DNA from: Pirellulales bacterium
GTDB taxonomy: Bacteria > Planctomycetota > Planctomycetia > Pirellulales > JACPPG01
Assembly (NCBI GenBank): GCA_036499395.1
Contig: DASYDW010000124.1
Span: 1-64,000, forward strand
Direction of reading: 5' to 3'
DNA length: 64,000 bases
This document shows, piece by piece, positions 19,047-27,904 of this stretch. The translations under genes and the position numbers were made by a program. The notes below the pieces were generated by a model. It made no database searches and was not told the DNA's origin. It saw only the letters and a program-made list of their open reading frames with translations. The first letter of the stretch is position 1, and every line of letters starts with the position of its first letter.

Positions 19047-19538
19047 TTAGGCCGAGGCCCCATTAACCGGCTGGCCGCCCGGCATAGCCACACGACCACT
19101 GACAAGCGCGTGCATGTTTTCGCACATCGTCTTCAGCGTTTCGCGCAGCTTGCGCAACTCGTCCTCATTCAAACCGTGAGTGGCACGAGCGCGAACCGCC
19201 AGGCCGCAAGCGACCATGCGGGCCCACTCTTCTTCGGCACGGGTCGTGGGGCGAATCAATTTGCGACGGCGATCGCTTTCATCCGTCACGCGCACGATCC
19301 AACCGTCGCGCTCCATACGGTCGAGTACACCGACCAATGTCGGCGCTTCGATGTGCATCCGCTCGGCCAGCTCGGATTGCGATAGCTCGCCATCGTGCGA
19401 GATGCAGGCCAGGACTTCCCACTGCCGGGACGTGATACCGTGCGCCGCCAACTCTTCATTCATCGCGCAGCTCAGGGCATGCGCAGTGGCGAATACCCAA
19501 TACCCTACGCTGTTCTCAAAATCATAGTCGAGCATCAA
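19047..19538 (-). CDS. MarR-family transcriptional regulator
   Basis: 163 residues with the MarR winged helix-turn-helix: ITSRQWEVLACISHDGELSQ, SELAERMHIEAPTLVGVLDR as the recognition region and DERDRR-like wing (TDESDRRRKLIRPT). Helices at both ends form the dimer interface. MarR proteins repress neighbouring genes until a small ligand binds. It lies upstream of the EamA transporter on the same strand, which suggests a repressor-exporter pair. The 5' region on the minus strand has an A/T-rich CTAGAATATAAG stretch (near 19577-19590) that could hold its promoter. Confidence 0.9.
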   Translation of the reverse strand: MMLDYDFENSVGYWVFATAHALSCAMNEELAAHGITSRQWEVLACISHDGELSQSELAERMHIEAPTLVGVLDRMERDGWIVRVTDESDRRRKLIRPTTRAEEEWARMVACGLAVRARATHGLNEDELRKLRETLKTMCENMHALVSGRVAMPGGQPVNGASA

Positions 19539-19682
19539 CGGTCCTGCGGTCGAATGAGAATTGCCAAGCCTGGAACTTATATTCTAGACGTCCTGAAAAT
19601 GCCGTACAAGCAAATACCGCCTGGACCCGTCGTGGGGGTAGCAACCGCGATAGCGGGATTAGGTCGACGATTTCGCGGCAAT

Positions 19683-20264
19683 TCAGGGCCGCTCACCGCC
19701 GGCGCCCCGCCAGCAATAAGCGAAAAGCATCTGCCACTCCAGACTTTGCACCCGCTGGCAAATCTCTTTGCTGGTCGAGCGCCCACCAGCGGCAGCCCGG
19801 CACAAGTCGATAAACTTGAACACGTCCCACTGCTTCTGCGTGCGCAAGAACTGTGCTTGATCGTCCCCATCGGCCGCCGCGGCAACGTCACGCGCCGCGA
19901 TGGTCAGTTCGTCGTGAATGGGGTGCGCCGGCACGCGGCGAAACCAATACTTCGCATTTTCGTAATCTGGCTCGCGACGGTGCATGATGCCATGCCAATA
20001 ACTTCCTTCGATGGTCGCCAATGATTGACTGATCTCGTGCGACTCGTCCAGAAAATCATGCAACAACCACAGGCCGGCCAGGCAGGCCTCGGCCATCTGC
20101 GGGTCCCGAACGGGGCGGGGCGCCACAAGCTGCTCAACGGTCAGGGCCGCGAGCTCGTCGTGACGTGACCGATCCCGAATGCCGGGCCCCAAGTCGTTTA
20201 GTTCCGTGCGATCGACCAGGCGGGCCACTAGCTCGTTGTAGTTCGGCGGAACAAAAGAGCTCAT
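19683..20264 (-). CDS. Conserved-looking protein of unknown function
   Basis: 193 residues from the ATG at 20264. No signal peptide or membrane segment. Noticeable features are WLLHDFLDESHEISQSL, a histidine-bearing EGSYWHGIMHRREPDYENAK run and KYWFRRVPAHPIHDEL. The W-H-x-x-M-H-R pattern could bind a metal or cofactor, but I know no family for it. The gene is divergent from the S1-repeat protein with a 192-base gap between start codons, so the two could share a control region. The start rests on the ORF becoming low-complexity upstream of it. Confidence 0.65.
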   Translation of the reverse strand: MSSFVPPNYNELVARLVDRTELNDLGPGIRDRSRHDELAALTVEQLVAPRPVRDPQMAEACLAGLWLLHDFLDESHEISQSLATIEGSYWHGIMHRREPDYENAKYWFRRVPAHPIHDELTIAARDVAAAADGDDQAQFLRTQKQWDVFKFIDLCRAAAGGRSTSKEICQRVQSLEWQMLFAYCWRGAGGERP

Positions 20265-20456
20265 CTTGGTCGCCTTATTACTGTGACAGGGGGCGTGCCG
20301 CGGGGGCGACGGCGGCAAAAACGAACCGCTAATTTGGCCCCGCTTCTGGCTACCTTGCGCCGATTTGTGCTGGTAGAATGTCCCCTCTTTACCGGGCGGC
20401 GCAGGTCCGCGGTCGATGGCCCAATTGGCCAATTCCTTTGCCAAGATGACAGAGCG

Positions 20457-22169
20457 ATGAGTAGCGATCAACCCGATCCCCAGCCGAACGACGCATCTGT
20501 TCCTTCCAGTGCAGCGGCGAACGTCGAAACATCGACCACAGCCAGCGCCCCACCGCCGACGAATCCCACGTCCGCGCCGCCGCGGATTGCGATTGGATCG
20601 CAGCGCGCCGGGAGCCGCATCCAGCGCCCGCGCGTTCCGCCGGCTCTAGCGCCGCGTCCGAAGCCAAAGCCCGTCGCACAACCAGGGGCCGCGCCAGCAG
20701 ACGGCCCCACAGTAGAGTCGGCGCCGACGGCACCGCCCATTGCCGCGAGTGCATCGACGGAAACTTCGCACGACGTTTCACAAGCACCGCACACCACGCC
20801 CGTGACGGCCGCCCACACCGACGTTATCGATACTCCAGCGAGCCCACCCGCGCCAGCTCCAACTGCTGCGCCAGCGACGCCGGCTCCGCCCAAGCGTTCC
20901 CCCGCGCCCGCGTCTACGACGTGGGTCACAAAGACACCGGTCCCCAGTATTCGCGCCGAGTTATCCCCAGAGCTACAGCAAGAACTCGACGAAGCGCTCG
21001 GTGGGCTATCGCTCGACGACGTGCTCGAGCCGGGCAAGAAGACAGCCGCGACCGCCGACCTGGAGCCCGAGTCACGGCACCAGGCGAACATCGTTTCGAT
21101 CCATAACGACGACGTGTTCGTCGAACTGGGTGGACGTAACCAGGGCGTGTTGTCGCTGCGACAATTCCCCGAGGCTCCGCAGGTCGGCCAGACGATCGAA
21201 GTCGTCGTCAATCGTTTCGACGGTGAAGAAGGGCTTTATCAACTCACGCTGCCGAACTCGGCCATCGTGGCCGCTAACTGGGGCGACATCCGCGAAGGCG
21301 TCGTTGTCGAAGCTCGCGTGACCGGCCACAACAAGGGTGGCCTGGAATGCGAAGTGAATAACATTCGCGCCTTCATCCCGGCCAGCCAGATCGACGTCTA
21401 TCGCGTCGAAGATCTGGAACAATTCGTCGGACAGAAATTTCCGGCCGTGGTCACCGAAGCGCGCGCCGAACGCGGCAACCTGGTGCTCAGCCGGCGAGCG
21501 GTCGTCGAGCGTCAAAAGGCCGCCGCCAAGGATCAGTTGCTCAGCGAGCTGGCCGAAGGTCAGGTGCGCGAAGGGATCGTGCGCAGCCTGCAGGCCTTTG
21601 GCGCGTTTGTCGACCTCGGTGGCGTCGATGGTCTGCTGCACGTCAGCCAGCTTTCGTGGCAACGCGTCAAGCACCCGGGCGACATCCTGCAGCTCGGGCA
21701 AACCGTCAAGGTGCTGATTCGCAAAATCGATCCCGATACGCACAAGATCAGCCTGGCATTGCGTGACCTGTCCGAGAATCCCTGGAAGACCGTCGCGGGC
21801 AAGTTCCCGGTCGGCACGACGCAGCGCGGCACTGTCTCGAAGATTATGGAATTCGGCGCGTTCGTGATGTTAGAGCCGGGCGTCGAGGGACTGGTACACA
21901 TCTCCGAGCTTTCGCATCAGCGCGTGTGGCGCGTGGGTGACATCGTCAAGGAAGGGGACACGGTCGACGTCAAAGTGCAGTCGATCGACGCCGACCAGCA
22001 ACGCATTGGCCTGTCGATGAAGGCGCTGGCCGCGCGTCCGGGACCAGTGAAGAAGGAAGAGCCTGAGCCTGAGGAAGCGCCACCACCGATTATCAGCAAG
22101 CGCAAGACGCCGCTTAAAGGGGGCGTGGGAAAAGGCTCCGGCGGCGACGCGTTCGGTCTGAAGTGGTGA
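20457..22169 (+). CDS. S1-repeat RNA-binding protein (RpsA-like)
   Basis: About 570 residues from the ATG at 20457. Residues 1-190 are an Ala/Pro/Thr-rich disordered region. Four S1 OB-fold repeats follow at about 208-267, 280-350, 368-440 and 453-525. The last two are canonical (VDGLLHVSQLSWQRVKHPGD and VEGLVHISELSHQRV), the first two more divergent. A short Lys/Pro/Glu-rich tail ends the protein. It could be the cell's ribosomal protein S1 or a paralogue; four repeats with a long disordered head fit a paralogue or the shorter S1 type. It acts on mRNA or the 30S subunit by family. Confidence 0.85.
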   Translation: MSSDQPDPQPNDASVPSSAAANVETSTTASAPPPTNPTSAPPRIAIGSQRAGSRIQRPRVPPALAPRPKPKPVAQPGAAPADGPTVESAPTAPPIAASASTETSHDVSQAPHTTPVTAAHTDVIDTPASPPAPAPTAAPATPAPPKRSPAPASTTWVTKTPVPSIRAELSPELQQELDEALGGLSLDDVLEPGKKTAATADLEPESRHQANIVSIHNDDVFVELGGRNQGVLSLRQFPEAPQVGQTIEVVVNRFDGEEGLYQLTLPNSAIVAANWGDIREGVVVEARVTGHNKGGLECEVNNIRAFIPASQIDVYRVEDLEQFVGQKFPAVVTEARAERGNLVLSRRAVVERQKAAAKDQLLSELAEGQVREGIVRSLQAFGAFVDLGGVDGLLHVSQLSWQRVKHPGDILQLGQTVKVLIRKIDPDTHKISLALRDLSENPWKTVAGKFPVGTTQRGTVSKIMEFGAFVMLEPGVEGLVHISELSHQRVWRVGDIVKEGDTVDVKVQSIDADQQRIGLSMKALAARPGPVKKEEPEPEEAPPPIISKRKTPLKGGVGKGSGGDAFGLKW

Positions 22170-22584
22170 GCGCGTAGCGCCGGCGATGTTCCACCCATCG
22201 CGCATCGAAGTTCAGATCGGGAAAGTCACGATCCTGGCGTCCACTTACGCGCGCCTCGCCCCCTTTTGAGTTCGCCGACCCCATTTCGCGTTAAATCCGG
22301 CATATTCCCGATTGACCGGACGTCCTCCGAAGGTGTCTACGAGCCCCGGTATCGCTCGCGGGGCTGCCCCGGCCTGCTAACTCGCCTTGACCCATCAAGG
22401 CCCCCTAGGATTTGATTGAGGGGCCGGCGGCCAAGGTGAGCTACATCTTCTTAGGCGGCCAGGGGTTGCCGCCGCGAATAGCAATCCATTTCTTTCTTGT
22501 GACTGCGCCCTGCCTCGGCGGCTACTAACGTCGTGTGGACAGGAGTGACCCCGAGCGACAGCCAAATACACAGGGCGCGCACGT
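22170..22584. other. 415-base gene-free region with GC-rich hairpins
   Basis: No coding frame is convincing. AGCCCCG (22342-22348) pairs with CGGGGCT (22359-22365) around a 10-base loop, and GGCCCC (22399-22404) with GGGGCC (22420-22425) around a 15-base loop. A TTGACC at 22388-22393 and another at 22315-22320 resemble -35 elements but lack good -10 partners. The region must contain the 3' end of the S1-protein transcript and the promoter of the ECF sigma gene. Confidence 0.45.
22342..22365 (+). terminator. GC-rich hairpin after the S1-repeat gene
   Basis: A 7-bp perfect GC-rich stem (AGCCCCG/CGGGGCT) with a 10-base loop, about 170 bases after the S1-protein stop codon. There is no U-run, so termination is uncertain; it may be a structural element of the untranslated region. 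Confidence 0.3.
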
Positions 22585-23148
22585 GTGGAAGCAGTCTTGG
22601 ACGTTTTGCAGCAAACCGATGAGGCCTTGGCCGCAGAGGCAGCCCGCGAGGGCTCCGATGGGCCGGCGTTCGTCGCCTTGGTCGAGCGTTTTCGCCAGCG
22701 TGTCTGGCGGATCTGCTACCGACTTTTGGGCAACGAAGCCGACGCTCACGATGCCGCGCAGGAAGTCTTCGTCCGACTGTTTCTCCATCGCACGCGCTTC
22801 GACGGCCGATCGAAATATGCCACCTGGGTGCATGCCATCGCGGTACGCACCTGCCTGGCGATTCGGCGCGGACGTGGCCGCCGGCAACGGCACGAAACCA
22901 CGGCCGTCGGCAACCAGCTCGACGCGCCGGGCACCCGTCCTGACAGCGATCACTTGAGCATGGACGTGATGACCCTGCTCGAGGGTTTGGACGAAACAGA
23001 TCGAGCGCTGCTGATTTTGAAATACGCCGAGAGCTACAGCTACGAGGAATTGGCCGAGATATTCGATCTCTCCGTGAGCGCGTGCAAGATGCGAGTCAGC
23101 CGCGCCCGCGAAAAGATCAACCAACAACACGGCGACGCGATGCGTTAA
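22585..23148 (+). CDS. ECF-type RNA polymerase sigma factor
   Basis: 187 residues, read from a GTG. Region 2 is FVALVERFRQRVWRICYRLL with DAHDAAQEVFVRLF, binding the -10 element; region 4 is SYEELAEIFDLSVSACKMRV, a helix-turn-helix for the -35 element. Length and two-region layout are those of an extracytoplasmic-function sigma. No classical zinc-finger anti-sigma gene follows. Instead a small gene for an 80-residue protein with a hydrophobic segment starts 40 bases downstream, which may take that role. A short hairpin lies between the two. Confidence 0.92.
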   Translation: MEAVLDVLQQTDEALAAEAAREGSDGPAFVALVERFRQRVWRICYRLLGNEADAHDAAQEVFVRLFLHRTRFDGRSKYATWVHAIAVRTCLAIRRGRGRRQRHETTAVGNQLDAPGTRPDSDHLSMDVMTLLEGLDETDRALLILKYAESYSYEELAEIFDLSVSACKMRVSRAREKINQQHGDAMR

Positions 23149-23155
23149 ACGACAA

Positions 23156-23176
23156 AAAAGGTTTCAGATACCTTTT
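23156..23176 (+). other. A/T-rich hairpin between sigma gene and small membrane gene
   Basis: AAAAGGT (23156-23162) and ACCTTTT (23170-23176) form a perfect 7-bp stem with a 7-base loop, starting eight bases after the sigma stop codon and ending twelve bases before the next start. It ends in a T-run, so it could attenuate transcription into the downstream gene. Confidence 0.4.
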
Positions 23177-23188
23177 CTCGAGACTGCC

Positions 23189-23431
23189 ATGAGCTTTGAC
23201 ATCTTCGAACAGCTTGCCGAACGTGACGTGCCGCCGGTGCCGACCGATTTCGATCGCCAGGTTCACGAGCGCGTCAACGATACGCTCCTGGGCGTTCATA
23301 TAACCGAGTTCTTATTCCAAGTTGTCCCGTACGCGATTTTGCATTTTGGTCAGGCCGTGGTCGGTCTGGCGGCCCTGACACTGTCCGGAGGATTTCCCAA
23401 CGATCGTGGCGACCGGTCAAAGCATCGCTAG
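23189..23431 (+). CDS. Small membrane-associated protein following ECF sigma
   Basis: 80 residues. A soluble N-terminal part (SFDIFEQLAERDVPPVPTDF) with a DRQVHERVNDTLLGVHITE helix is followed by a hydrophobic segment, FQVVPYAILHFGQAVVGLAA, and a short charged tail. Small proteins of this form, with a VPxDFDRxVHxRxN-type motif, occur directly after ECF sigma genes in planctomycetes as far as I recall. I infer a membrane-bound partner, possibly an anti-sigma factor without the usual zinc finger. No catalytic motif is visible. Confidence 0.65.
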   Translation: MSFDIFEQLAERDVPPVPTDFDRQVHERVNDTLLGVHITEFLFQVVPYAILHFGQAVVGLAALTLSGGFPNDRGDRSKHR

Positions 23432-23598
23432 AAGCCGGTAGCCCCGATCCAAGGCATTAACGCTCTCGACAATTCGCTCGTCCACGCCGCACAGATACCG
23501 CGGTTCCGCGGCGTGGTACTAACGAAACGGCGAAAGCTTTTGCGTGTTCGCTCAACAATCTCAAGCTCAATCACATTTTCGGAAAGAGGAGAACAATC

Positions 23599-24438
23599 AT
23601 GGACTTCCCGCAAACCGTCGAATCGTGGCGCGATGCGCTCGTCGGCAGCTTCAATCACGCGTTTGGTCAGATTATCGACAAAGCCCCCAACGTTGTCGGC
23701 ATGGTGATCGTATTGGTCGCGGGCTATATCGCGGCTCGGATTCTGGACCGCGTGGCCTCGGCCCTCAGCGATTCGCTAGGCCTGCAAACCGCCGCCGAGC
23801 GCAGCGGCTTGCTCGACTCGATGCGCCAAGTCGGGATCAACCGTAGCGTGTCGTGGATCGTCGGCCGGCTTACGTTCTGGCTCACGATGTGCGTGTTCCT
23901 CACAGCGGCGTTCAACATTCTTGATCTGCCGACGTTGACCACGGCTATGGAAACCTTGGTCGGTTACATTCCCAAGCTGCTGGTGGCCACGGTGGTCGTG
24001 GTGATCGGCCTGTTGATTGCCACCTTCCTCCGCGGGGTCGTCGCGACCAGTGCGGATCGCGTGGGCGTCACCTATGCCGAGCACCTGGCCAACGGCGTCT
24101 ACTACGTGCTGGCCCTGATGACCTTCATCGCGGCCTTCGACCAGCTTGGGTTCCAGTTCGAGTTGTTGCAAAACATGATCTTGATCGCCTTCGGCGCCGT
24201 CTCGGCCGGGTTCGCCCTGGCCCTGGGCCTCGGTGGCAAGGAAGTGATGGGAGGCATCCTGGCCGGCTACTACACCCGGCAGCGGTTGCACGCCGGCGAT
24301 CATGTGCATGTGTGCGGTATGGAGGGAACGGTGCGTGAGGTCGGTCCGGTCGCGACGGTCATCGAGACCGACGAGGACGGCCTGTTGAACCGACACAGCG
24401 TGCCGAATACCAAGATGCTGTCCGAGGCGGTTCGGTAA
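23599..24438 (+). CDS. Mechanosensitive ion channel family protein
   Basis: 279 residues behind a strong AGAGGAG site. Helices near residues 32-50, 90-110, 122-145 and 163-185 precede the MscS core: GAVSAGFALALGLGGKEVMG is the pore-lining helix followed by the beta domain ending EGTVREVGPVATVIETDEDG. The N-terminal hydrophobic repeats resemble the TM_helix (PF05552) units seen in cyanobacterial and planctomycete small channels. It should sense membrane tension in the inner membrane. The cytoplasmic vestibule is short, so this is a minimal form. A rho-independent terminator follows. Confidence 0.88.
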   Translation: MDFPQTVESWRDALVGSFNHAFGQIIDKAPNVVGMVIVLVAGYIAARILDRVASALSDSLGLQTAAERSGLLDSMRQVGINRSVSWIVGRLTFWLTMCVFLTAAFNILDLPTLTTAMETLVGYIPKLLVATVVVVIGLLIATFLRGVVATSADRVGVTYAEHLANGVYYVLALMTFIAAFDQLGFQFELLQNMILIAFGAVSAGFALALGLGGKEVMGGILAGYYTRQRLHAGDHVHVCGMEGTVREVGPVATVIETDEDGLLNRHSVPNTKMLSEAVR

Positions 24439-24562
24439 GCAGCTTGGACCTGTGGGGCATTCTCCCGACATGGGAGAGCCCCGCGTGCGGGTCCCGCGAC
24501 TCTGCGGATTCGTGGGACCAAGAAAACTCGAGAGCCAAGGACGGGACTCTCGGCGGTAAAGC

Positions 24563-24604
24563 AAAGCCCTCGGAGTGACGAACGTTGCTCCGGGGGCTTT
24601 TTTG
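24563..24604 (+). terminator. Rho-independent terminator
   Basis: AAAGCCCTCGGAG (24563-24575) pairs with CTCCGGGGGCTTT (24588-24600), 13 bp with one G-T wobble, 12-base loop, followed by a run of six T. This is the clearest intrinsic terminator in the window and ends the mechanosensitive channel transcript. Confidence 0.9.
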
Positions 24605-24679
24605 TTGGTCGTTCGGGTTTCAAATTCGTGCGATAGCACCCGGCCCAGAACCGCCTCGGATCATGCGAGCGCGAGCGGC

Positions 24680-24721
24680 GCTCTAGGTCGCTTCTCGCGT
24701 TGCGGCTAGAATCCCAGCCGC
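24680..24721 (+). promoter_or_regulatory. Promoter-like motif CTAGGTC-N17-TAGAAT, second copy
   Basis: CTAGGTC (24683-24689) and TAGAAT (24707-24712) with a 17-base spacer, about 50 bases before the start of the large YCF48-like gene. It matches the motif at 5110-5147 in both hexamers, the spacing, and most of the bases between. Confidence 0.45.
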
Positions 24722-24760
24722 TCTGAAATGCTCTGCTCTTAGCTAGTTCGAGGCCCGGCC

Positions 24761-27700
24761 ATGGATGGTTTGTTGCCGCGACGATTCATCGTCTGGGTGA
24801 TTGCGATCGGCGTTGCTGCCTTTGCCAGCGACACGCTACGTGCCGCCGACAATCTGCTTGCGCAGTCAATGCTCGAAGACGCCGAGTTGCATGACGTCAC
24901 GTTCGCCGACGCCGAGAACGGTTGGGCCGTCGGGGACCGCGGCATCATTTGGCGCACCGAAAACGCCGGGCAATCTTGGGAGCCCATCTCTATCGGCATC
25001 GCTTGCACGCTGCGCAGCGTGCATTTCAATAATGCCGAAAGTGGCTGGGCAGCCGGCGGCCAACAGCGTCCCTACCTCGACGCCAATAAGGGCGTGCTGC
25101 TCCACACCGTCGATGGTGGGCGAACATGGGAAGCCGACAAGGGAACCCTGCTCGCCACCTTCCGCGCGGTGAAATTCTTCGGTCCGCAGGGTTGGGCCCT
25201 GGCCGAGCCATCGGCGCTGTTCCCTTCGAGCGTCTTCTACACCGACAACGAAGGACGATCCTGGACGCCGCTCGCGGACCGGGAACCTGCCGAGTGGACG
25301 GTCGCCGATTTTGCCAATCCGCAGGTGGCCGCCATCGCCGGCGCCCGCGGTGCCCGGGCGGCCATCAGCCAACGGCGGCTCGACCCGTGGCAGCAAGCCG
25401 AGTATGGATTGCGCGAGCCACGTGCCGTGCGCCTGGCCAGTGCCCAGGACGGCTGGCTCGCCGGCGATGGGGGCTTGCTACTGGCGACACATGACGGCGG
25501 TCGCTCGTGGCAGCCAGCTCCGCAGGAACCACCGGCCGGCGAGCAGTTCGATTTCCGAACGGTCGAAATTGTCGATTCGCATTTGTGGGTGGCTGGCAGT
25601 CCTGGCGCGCGCGTCATGCACTCGCCTGATGGCGGAACGACGTGGGAAAGTCAGCCAACCGGCCAATCGCTGCCGATCAACAAATTGAAATTCGTCGACG
25701 CCGAACGTGGTTGGGCTGTCGGCGCGCTGGGAACGATCCTGGTCACGATCGACGGGGGTCGCACCTGGCAAAAACAACACGGCGCGCGCGAGCGAGTTGC
25801 GCTACTCGGCGTGTACAGCGATGCCGAGCGCGTGCCGCTCGAGGCCGTGGCCCGGCTGGCAGCGAACGAAGGCTATATCACGGCCATCGAGCTCGTCACT
25901 CGCCGCGATGCCGAACCAGATACCACGGCCGCGGTACGTCAAACCGAACGCGAACGCGCTGCCTTATTGGCAATCGGTTGCAGTAGCGCCGAGCGCACTT
26001 GGGGTTTCCCGTTGCGTCAGAGTGGATTGCAATCCGACGTCGAACAAATCGTCGACGGCTGGAATCGCATGTATGCGGGCCAAGGGGTCGAACGCTTGGA
26101 GGAACACCTGGTGCGCCAACTGCGCACTTGGAGACCGGAAATCGTCTTCACTTCGGCCGCCAGTCCCAGCGGCGACGATCCACTCGGGCATCTCGTCAAT
26201 CAAGTTGTGCTGCGCGCCGTCGCAGACGCCGGCAGCAGCGAGAAATTTCCCGAACAGTTGTCCGACGTCGGCCTGAGCCCCTGGACTGTGAAGAAAGTTG
26301 CGGGCAGTCTTCCTGCCGGCAAGCTCGGCACGATCAATGTCAACACATCGCAACTCGCCCCGCGACTGGCGCGATCACTGGCCGATTACGCCGGCAACGC
26401 CCGTGGACTACTTGGCGACCATTACGCCGCGCCCCCCAGTGCCTGGGGCTTTCGACTGTATGTCGATGGCGTAGGGCAAGGGATGGGGCAACAGGATTTC
26501 TTCAGCGGCCTGTCGCTGGCACCAGCGTCCGATACGCGACGAGAGCTTCCCACAGCCGGACGCGCCGGCATGGATGCGATGCGACAAATCGCGGAGAAGC
26601 ATCGCAACCTGCAGGCAATCCTTGCGCATACCGAGCGATCCGACCGCGGCGCGGCCGTGCTGCTCGGACAAATTGCCGACCTGACGCGCGGCCTCGATCC
26701 CGAGACGGCCGGACAAACATTGTTCGAGTTGGGGCACACGTATCGCGCGGATGGGCATTGGGATTTCGCCGCCTCGACATTTCAGCTTCTCGCCGAGAAG
26801 TATCCGCATCACGCGCTGGCCGCACCGTCGCTGGCCTGGCTCGTGCAATATTGGAGCAGCAGTGAAGCGTTAATCCGTTCGCAGCCGGCCCCCGAACCCC
26901 GATCGCGCAGCGTGGCACGCAACACTGCCGGTTTGATTCCCGCGGCGATGCCGCCGCCGGTCAGTCTACCGCTGCCATCGGTCGTGCAAACTGCTGGTCG
27001 TAGCGAAACGCAGCCCGCGCTCACGGGCCCAGCCGCGCGATATGTGAAGGCCGTCGACGCAGCGCAGGCATTGGAACGGATCGATGCCCAGGCCTGGAGC
27101 GACATGCACGTTCAATTTCCCTTGGCCATTGCCAGGACGCGCACCGCGACCGCAGGCCCGCAGGTGGATCGTTTCTTTGCCACCGTCAGCAATACACGTC
27201 CTCGCGACGCGTGGTGGGCCTGCGCCCGCGGCGAGCAATGGTTGTTCGAAGCAACCGGTGCCGCCCCTCCGAAAACCGCGGCGACCGCGCGCCGCGCGGC
27301 CGAAAAGCCTCGCTTGGATGGCGACTTAACGGACGAAGTCTGGCAGCAGGCAGTGCGTTTGGAACTTGCTAGCCCGCTCTCGGACGATGCCGAGTGGCCG
27401 GGAACCATGATGTTGGCCTACGACGAAGAGTTCCTCTACGTTGCGATTGACTGCCGCCGCGCACCGCAGGCAAACTATCCGACCGAGAATCGCACCCGCG
27501 AGCGAGATGCCGATTTATCGGCGCAGGATCGAATCGAGTTGCGTTTGGATGTGGATCGGGACTGGACCACGTTCTACAACCTGTCGGTCGACCATCGTGG
27601 CTGGACGGCCGAAGATTGCTGGGGGGACGCCAGTTGGAATCCGCGCTGGTTCGTGGCGGCCGCGCGCGGCGAAGAAAACTGGACCGTCGAAGCGGCGATT

Positions 27701-27856
27701 CCGCTGAACCAGCTTTCGTCCGAGCCTGTCGGGCCAAAGACCGTCTGGGCGCTCGGCTTACAGCGGATCGTGCCAGGTGTGGGATTTCAATCCTGGACGC
27801 GCCCCGCGACCGTAGTCGGAACGCCCGAAGGGTCCGGCTATATCATCTTTGAATGA
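24761..27856 (+). CDS. Secreted YCF48-like / degenerate PIG-L-like / CBM9-like fusion protein
   Basis: 1031 residues with a signal peptide at 1-30. Residues 40-345 are BNR/YCF48-type propeller repeats: WAVGDRGIIWRTENAGQSW, GWLAGDGGLLLATHDGGRSW and GWAVGALGTILVTIDGGRTW. Residues 346-560 resemble the PIG-L/LmbE deacetylase fold (LLGVYSDAERVPLEAVARLA and RPEIVFTSAASPSGDDPLGH), but the zinc motif AHPDDE reads VYSDAER, so it is likely inactive. A TPR-like stretch (ELGHTYRADGHWDFAASTFQ) follows, and from about 845 a CBM9-like domain (EKPRLDGDLTDEVWQQA). It should work outside the cytoplasm. The PIG-L reading is inference by eye. Confidence 0.8.
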   Translation: MDGLLPRRFIVWVIAIGVAAFASDTLRAADNLLAQSMLEDAELHDVTFADAENGWAVGDRGIIWRTENAGQSWEPISIGIACTLRSVHFNNAESGWAAGGQQRPYLDANKGVLLHTVDGGRTWEADKGTLLATFRAVKFFGPQGWALAEPSALFPSSVFYTDNEGRSWTPLADREPAEWTVADFANPQVAAIAGARGARAAISQRRLDPWQQAEYGLREPRAVRLASAQDGWLAGDGGLLLATHDGGRSWQPAPQEPPAGEQFDFRTVEIVDSHLWVAGSPGARVMHSPDGGTTWESQPTGQSLPINKLKFVDAERGWAVGALGTILVTIDGGRTWQKQHGARERVALLGVYSDAERVPLEAVARLAANEGYITAIELVTRRDAEPDTTAAVRQTERERAALLAIGCSSAERTWGFPLRQSGLQSDVEQIVDGWNRMYAGQGVERLEEHLVRQLRTWRPEIVFTSAASPSGDDPLGHLVNQVVLRAVADAGSSEKFPEQLSDVGLSPWTVKKVAGSLPAGKLGTINVNTSQLAPRLARSLADYAGNARGLLGDHYAAPPSAWGFRLYVDGVGQGMGQQDFFSGLSLAPASDTRRELPTAGRAGMDAMRQIAEKHRNLQAILAHTERSDRGAAVLLGQIADLTRGLDPETAGQTLFELGHTYRADGHWDFAASTFQLLAEKYPHHALAAPSLAWLVQYWSSSEALIRSQPAPEPRSRSVARNTAGLIPAAMPPPVSLPLPSVVQTAGRSETQPALTGPAARYVKAVDAAQALERIDAQAWSDMHVQFPLAIARTRTATAGPQVDRFFATVSNTRPRDAWWACARGEQWLFEATGAAPPKTAATARRAAEKPRLDGDLTDEVWQQAVRLELASPLSDDAEWPGTMMLAYDEEFLYVAIDCRRAPQANYPTENRTRERDADLSAQDRIELRLDVDRDWTTFYNLSVDHRGWTAEDCWGDASWNPRWFVAAARGEENWTVEAAIPLNQLSSEPVGPKTVWALGLQRIVPGVGFQSWTRPATVVGTPEGSGYIIFE

Positions 27857-27904
27857 AGCCCCTTAATCTTAAAGGGCCAGCCCGGCGTAGGATCGTGGCG
27901 ACCT

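Noticed and set aside
22388-22393. TTGACC as -35 element of the ECF sigma gene
   Set aside because: No acceptable -10 hexamer lies 16-18 bases downstream.
24447-24540. Possible further hairpins after the mechanosensitive channel
   Set aside because: Short complementary stretches exist, but only the 24563-24604 hairpin has the T-run of an intrinsic terminator.
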